The notes under the pieces are model-generated. The model was given only the letters and a program-made list of their open reading frames with translations. It ran no database searches and had not been told where the DNA came from. From Elusimicrobiota bacterium (GTDB lineage Bacteria; Elusimicrobiota; Elusimicrobia; Elusimicrobiales; UBA9959): a stretch of DNA of 7,147 nucleotides. Shown here piece after piece: positions 5,701 to 7,147 of this stretch (the first letter of the stretch is position 1; each line of letters opens with the position of its first letter). Location: positions 1 to 7,147 of the forward strand of contig DAOWCC010000125.1 in NCBI GenBank assembly GCA_030639665.1. The letters are read 5' to 3'. The position numbers were made by a program, and so were the translations under genes.

Positions 5701-5927
5701 TGATCATATTGAATAAAAGCCGAATCATTCCATGTATCAGGTTCCAGAAAATCAACTGAACTGCCGGATGGCGAACCTACTCCTGTGACACTGTTAATAT
5801 TACAATGTTCCTTTGTGTTATCGTATCTCACATCAATATCGGTAATGAATATTTGTTGAGCATTGGCAAAATTGCCAAAACTCAAAATTAAAACTGAAAT
5901 CAGAAAAAACAATATTTTTTTTCGCAT
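2796..5927 (-). CDS. Large secreted protein with FlgD-Ig-like repeats and a T9SS-like C-terminal domain
   Basis: The product is 1043 residues. The ATG at 5925-5927 is chosen because an AAGGGAG site lies five bases upstream and a signal peptide starts there (MRKKILFFLISVL..., cleavage likely after ANA, residue 23); an in-frame TTG 15 codons upstream has no ribosome site and lies in repeat DNA. A Cys-rich region follows (CLALCASITC, GECAAS, TYC). Then come FlgD-Ig-like repeats marked by FWDGRDxxGxxVxxGxY motifs, with the Trp at 287, 404, 518, 640, 760 and 874 and a degenerate copy at 157. Residues 934-1043 form a closing domain with APNPYTG, LKIYTVAGDLV and a VKKILIP end, very like T9SS type A sorting domains and FlgD-Ig ends. 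It is probably exported and surface-attached or released. The PorV-like gene follows by 204 bases. Its ligand or task is unknown; no catalytic domain is visible. Confidence 0.85.
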   Translation of the reverse strand: MRKKILFFLISVLILSFGNFANAQQIFITDIDVRYDNTKEHCNINSVTGVGSPSGSSVDFLEPDTWNDSAFIQYDQAQGVDPYPGGCLALCASITCVNTLAEPFGVDSMTFEVFKFKAGTNPLDPASSPPIKTISMYDVGECAASGTHVIGTYCAAWDGSYNLDGIFGKTNGQYGFRARVTTNRVSETAGNISVEQTSAYPGQNQIPVQVDVVNIHTVKSSPTVVGKVTGVAAQPYNIMYRLSKDATTTIKIYSAITGTPLIRTIVDALPRVGEGIPSGSLTNGDFWDGRDNTGKLVSAGNYIVDIEAYAFDREGLDTALTKTFQLGLDPLQVTDVAIKPLGASSTDVAIISYMLTEAATVYVDIYPPETTFTNINTSPPTTGATRLKRLVEQKNSRVKAYSYWDGRDESGNPVCDGNYVYAIWAELPSGSGTPIRTQKTLVGSLPVARGLVLAFVKPSSTVIGSSPSVAGLDPFYFKYTPNRDTYVTANIRDMDNNLVRVLADNEVRFANFLNKEIWDGKDSAGNYVSSGTYMMELLTMDPFQCSEAKISTITVIMPVNMFRITDVKSSPLLGGTSDLASLAFELTQTMWVDLKVYYPAQVAVAPNDWPWDSGDYENPVNIVYSVRGMRPGRFKITEFWDGRDSDGFLVEDGQYPFTLVAHSSGAANIMYATDKVMTNGYINITRGKILFNDFDAIPNIPEMYNSSDVVKLPPYEILYGVSRQSSVTVQILNLEIPPDVIANVLSGGIRDGDMIYNEFWDGKYDNGNYVEGGAYNVRIRAVDIASHLTSYATVQMTIDVYPLRIFDVAIIPLTMDNDAVISYQLSEAMKMVTKIYKPGTTFDDMGNPYPPETTSLVKTIVGVRPSRTPINEFWDGTDESLSKVPDGSYLFKVYGSTTTDGIDSLTGAISGGINIADDIVISNIPVTKGVSADVCGDFKDKSFFAPNPYTGTAGYFKIWIPIDGDVELKIYTVAGDLVFKDEFTGQAHDSNIAGACGKGYYCWPKINSSGATITHGVYYYVLRFKGTQGNREICQTVKKILIP

Positions 5928-5932
5928 ATAAA

Positions 5933-5939
5933 CTCCCTT
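5933..5939 (-). promoter_or_regulatory. Ribosome-binding site that sets the start of the large secreted protein
   Basis: The minus strand reads AAGGGAG, five bases, then ATG at 5925-5927. The upstream in-frame TTG at 5970-5972 has no comparable site, and starting there would put a non-hydrophobic stretch before the signal peptide. Confidence 0.8.
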
Positions 5940-5946
5940 AAGTTTT

Positions 5947-5974
5947 AGTAAATAGTAATCAGTAATTAGCAAAA
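5947..5974 (+). repeat. Heptanucleotide-period array 9, four units
   Basis: Four 7-base units all begin AG; three begin AGTAA (AGTAAAT, AGTAATC, AGTAATT) and the last is AGCAAAA. The array lies just upstream of the large secreted protein and would be translated only if the unlikely TTG start were used. Confidence 0.8.
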
Positions 5975-6042
5975 TTAAGAGGTTCTTTAAACATTCTTTG
6001 CTATTTACCCTCCTCTCTACATCCGCGTCTTTACATTCTATA

Positions 6043-6063
6043 TCATTCCTTATTCTCTATTCT
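6043..6063 (+). repeat. Possible heptanucleotide-period array 10, diverged
   Basis: TTATTCT and CTATTCT (6050-6063) differ at one base and follow TCATTCC in the same 7-base phase. The surrounding pyrimidine-rich DNA from about 6009 to 6072 has a similar look but no clean units, so this is the weakest of the arrays. Confidence 0.4.
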
Positions 6064-6086
6064 ATATCTCCTTGCCATTACTTGCG

Positions 6087-6114
6087 ACCTGTAACCTGAA
6101 ACCTATGACCTTTA
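6087..6114 (+). repeat. Heptanucleotide-period array 11, four units, running into a terminator
   Basis: Four 7-base units all begin ACCT (for example ACCTGTA and ACCTGAA). The last unit overlaps the outer arm of the terminator-like hairpin at 6112-6138. The array therefore begins where the 3' end of the membrane-protein gene finishes. Confidence 0.85.
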
Positions 6115-6138
6115 AAAAGGCGTCAAAGGCCTTTTTAA
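6112..6138 (-). terminator. Terminator-like hairpin overlapping the stop codon
   Basis: A perfect 10-bp stem, TTAAAAAGGC with GCCTTTTTAA, has a 7-base loop. On the minus strand the closing arm carries a run of five T. The TAA stop codon of the upstream gene (6135-6137) lies inside the stem. The structure is symmetrical and could work on either strand, but the only gene ending here is on the minus strand. It would separate that gene from the large secreted protein. Confidence 0.65.
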
Positions 6139-7147
6139 TATGTCTTAACTTTATATTTCTTCAATTCATAATTGTTCTGATTTTTATTCTTCTCTATAAG
6201 CCAGATATTATTATTCATAAGAGAAAACGCTATCGGCTTATCTTTAAGTTTCTGCGAAGATATCCTTTTAAAAGCATTATGTTCAAACTTATATCTTCTT
6301 AAATAGCTATCGGAACCTAAAATCCATAAATTCTTACCCAGCCATTGCATGGAAGCCACATTTTTAATTCCGTCAATTTCAAAACTCGCTTCCACTCCTT
6401 GCCGGGGATCCAATGAATATCTGTATACAAGTCCCGTGGCCGCGTCAAAAGACCATAAATTAAAACCGTCAAAAGAAACGCTTTGAGGCGCGGGGCCCGG
6501 GGTTTTAACGGCTTGCATGACAAGACCTTGCGCAGTTTCTTTTTTCACGAATCTAAGCTGAGCCATATCCAAAAGCCACATATAATCATCTTTAGCTTCC
6601 ATGGCCGAAGGCCTGAACGGGCCTTTATTTGAGCCGTTTATTTTCCGCAAAAGAGCAAAATCTTTTTTATCTCTGAGGCTTATGCCATTTTGCCAATCGC
6701 TGAGCCAAATGCCTTCTTTTGATACCGAAACCGCCGTGGGACTTTCAATATCCAAAACATATTGATTCAAAAGATTGAAATGGACTTTACTTCTATAATC
6801 ATAAACCCAGTAGCCGAGCCCGCCAAGCATAATAAGTCCGCCAAGCGCGAGCGCGAAAACTTTTTTAAATGCCCCGGCGGGTTTTAAAACTGATTTCTGC
6901 TCGGTGGGAACAAATACCTTCGGCAACTCAACGCCTTTAAGCGCGTAAAGTTTAAGTATCTGCGTAACTTTTTCAGACCACTGCGTTGATTCTTTAAGAA
7001 CTTTGGAAAGCCCTGTGGCATAATCAATATCTTTTTGTTCCTCTTTTTTTATCTTATCCGTCCAAGCCTGTCTTTCAGTTCTTAATCTTTGCTCCCATAC
7101 GGCAAATTCCTGTCTATGAGTTTCCCAAACGCTTCTTTCCCTTTCCC
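6135..7147 (-). CDS. Coiled-coil / single-TM / beta-propeller-like membrane protein, 5' end missing
   Basis: The frame is open to the right edge, giving 336 visible residues plus the stop codon; the N-terminus is outside the window. A TTG at 6924-6926 could be mistaken for the start, but 73 further in-frame codons precede it. Visible residues 1-45 are highly charged and helical, with Trp-marked repeats (SVWETHRQEF, AVWEQRLRTE, RQAWTDKIKK) that look like a coiled coil. A transmembrane helix lies near residues 95-115 (ALALGGLIMLGGLGYWVY). The outer part has five strands with a hydrophobic-Trp motif (GIWLSD, YMWLLD, NLWSFD, NLWILG, NIWLIE), the Trp at visible residues 147, 190, 231, 274 and 315, spaced 41-43 residues. 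That regularity suggests propeller blades of the NHL/YncE kind. The N-in, propeller-out topology is inferred, and no enzyme motif is seen. It may be a sensor or scaffold; I do not recognise the family. Confidence 0.75.
   Translation of the reverse strand, partial: ERERSVWETHRQEFAVWEQRLRTERQAWTDKIKKEEQKDIDYATGLSKVLKESTQWSEKVTQILKLYALKGVELPKVFVPTEQKSVLKPAGAFKKVFALALGGLIMLGGLGYWVYDYRSKVHFNLLNQYVLDIESPTAVSVSKEGIWLSDWQNGISLRDKKDFALLRKINGSNKGPFRPSAMEAKDDYMWLLDMAQLRFVKKETAQGLVMQAVKTPGPAPQSVSFDGFNLWSFDAATGLVYRYSLDPRQGVEASFEIDGIKNVASMQWLGKNLWILGSDSYLRRYKFEHNAFKRISSQKLKDKPIAFSLMNNNIWLIEKNKNQNNYELKKYKVKTY

Noticed and set aside
5928..5972. Start of the large secreted protein at TTG 5972
   Set aside because: It lies in heptad-repeat DNA, has no ribosome site and would place 15 residues before a well-formed signal peptide. 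The ATG at 5927 has an AAGGGAG site.
6135..6926. A 263-residue gene starting at TTG 6926
   Set aside because: The same frame stays open for 73 more codons to the window edge, and the residues there form a credible charged coiled-coil region. No ribosome site precedes the TTG.

Overview
The window carries six genes, all on the minus strand, so they read right to left: a 5'-truncated membrane protein (6135-7147), a very large secreted multidomain protein (2796-5927), a PorV/UPF0164-like outer-membrane barrel (1626-2591), and three small pilin-type proteins (1217-1405, 803-1030, 176-718). No tRNA, rRNA, CRISPR array, transposase or plus-strand gene is supported. Outer-membrane barrels, signal peptides and FlgD-type Ig repeats with a C-terminal domain resembling type IX secretion (T9SS) sorting domains point to a diderm bacterium. 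The mix of PorV-like protein, FlgD-Ig repeats and pilins with a class III (GQxxxE) signal, in moderately AT-rich DNA, recalls uncultured lineages such as Omnitrophota or Elusimicrobiota. That placement is an inference from gene content, not a proof.

Right part: the membrane protein has a cytoplasmic coiled-coil region, one transmembrane helix and five regularly spaced beta-propeller-like blades. Its stop codon lies inside a 10-bp terminator-like hairpin. Middle: a 1043-residue exported protein has seven copies (one degenerate) of a roughly 118-residue FlgD-Ig-like unit, apparently alternating between two subtypes, then a C-terminal domain like those of T9SS cargo. The PorV-like gene follows directly. 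In characterised T9SS, PorV is the outer-membrane partner that receives and shuttles cargo with such domains, so the two may work together. Left part: three genes share a prepilin-peptidase motif with Glu at +5. They look like a Flp-type major pilin, a second short pilin-like protein and a TadE-like minor pilin. The rest of the pilus machinery is outside the window.

The gaps between genes are 84 to 220 bases, long for a tight operon, and they are where the unusual structure lies. All but one hold short degenerate arrays with a strict 7-base period; more lie left of the last stop codon, and a perfect three-copy array lies inside the TadE-like gene. The unit sequence differs between arrays, but the period does not. 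Several arrays start within a few bases of a stop codon. A 40-bp element with inverted ends occurs in two identical direct copies flanking the PorV-like gene, and several GC-rich hairpins lie in the same gaps, one overlapping a ribosome-binding site. These repeats, more than the genes, are the part of the window I cannot match to a described system.
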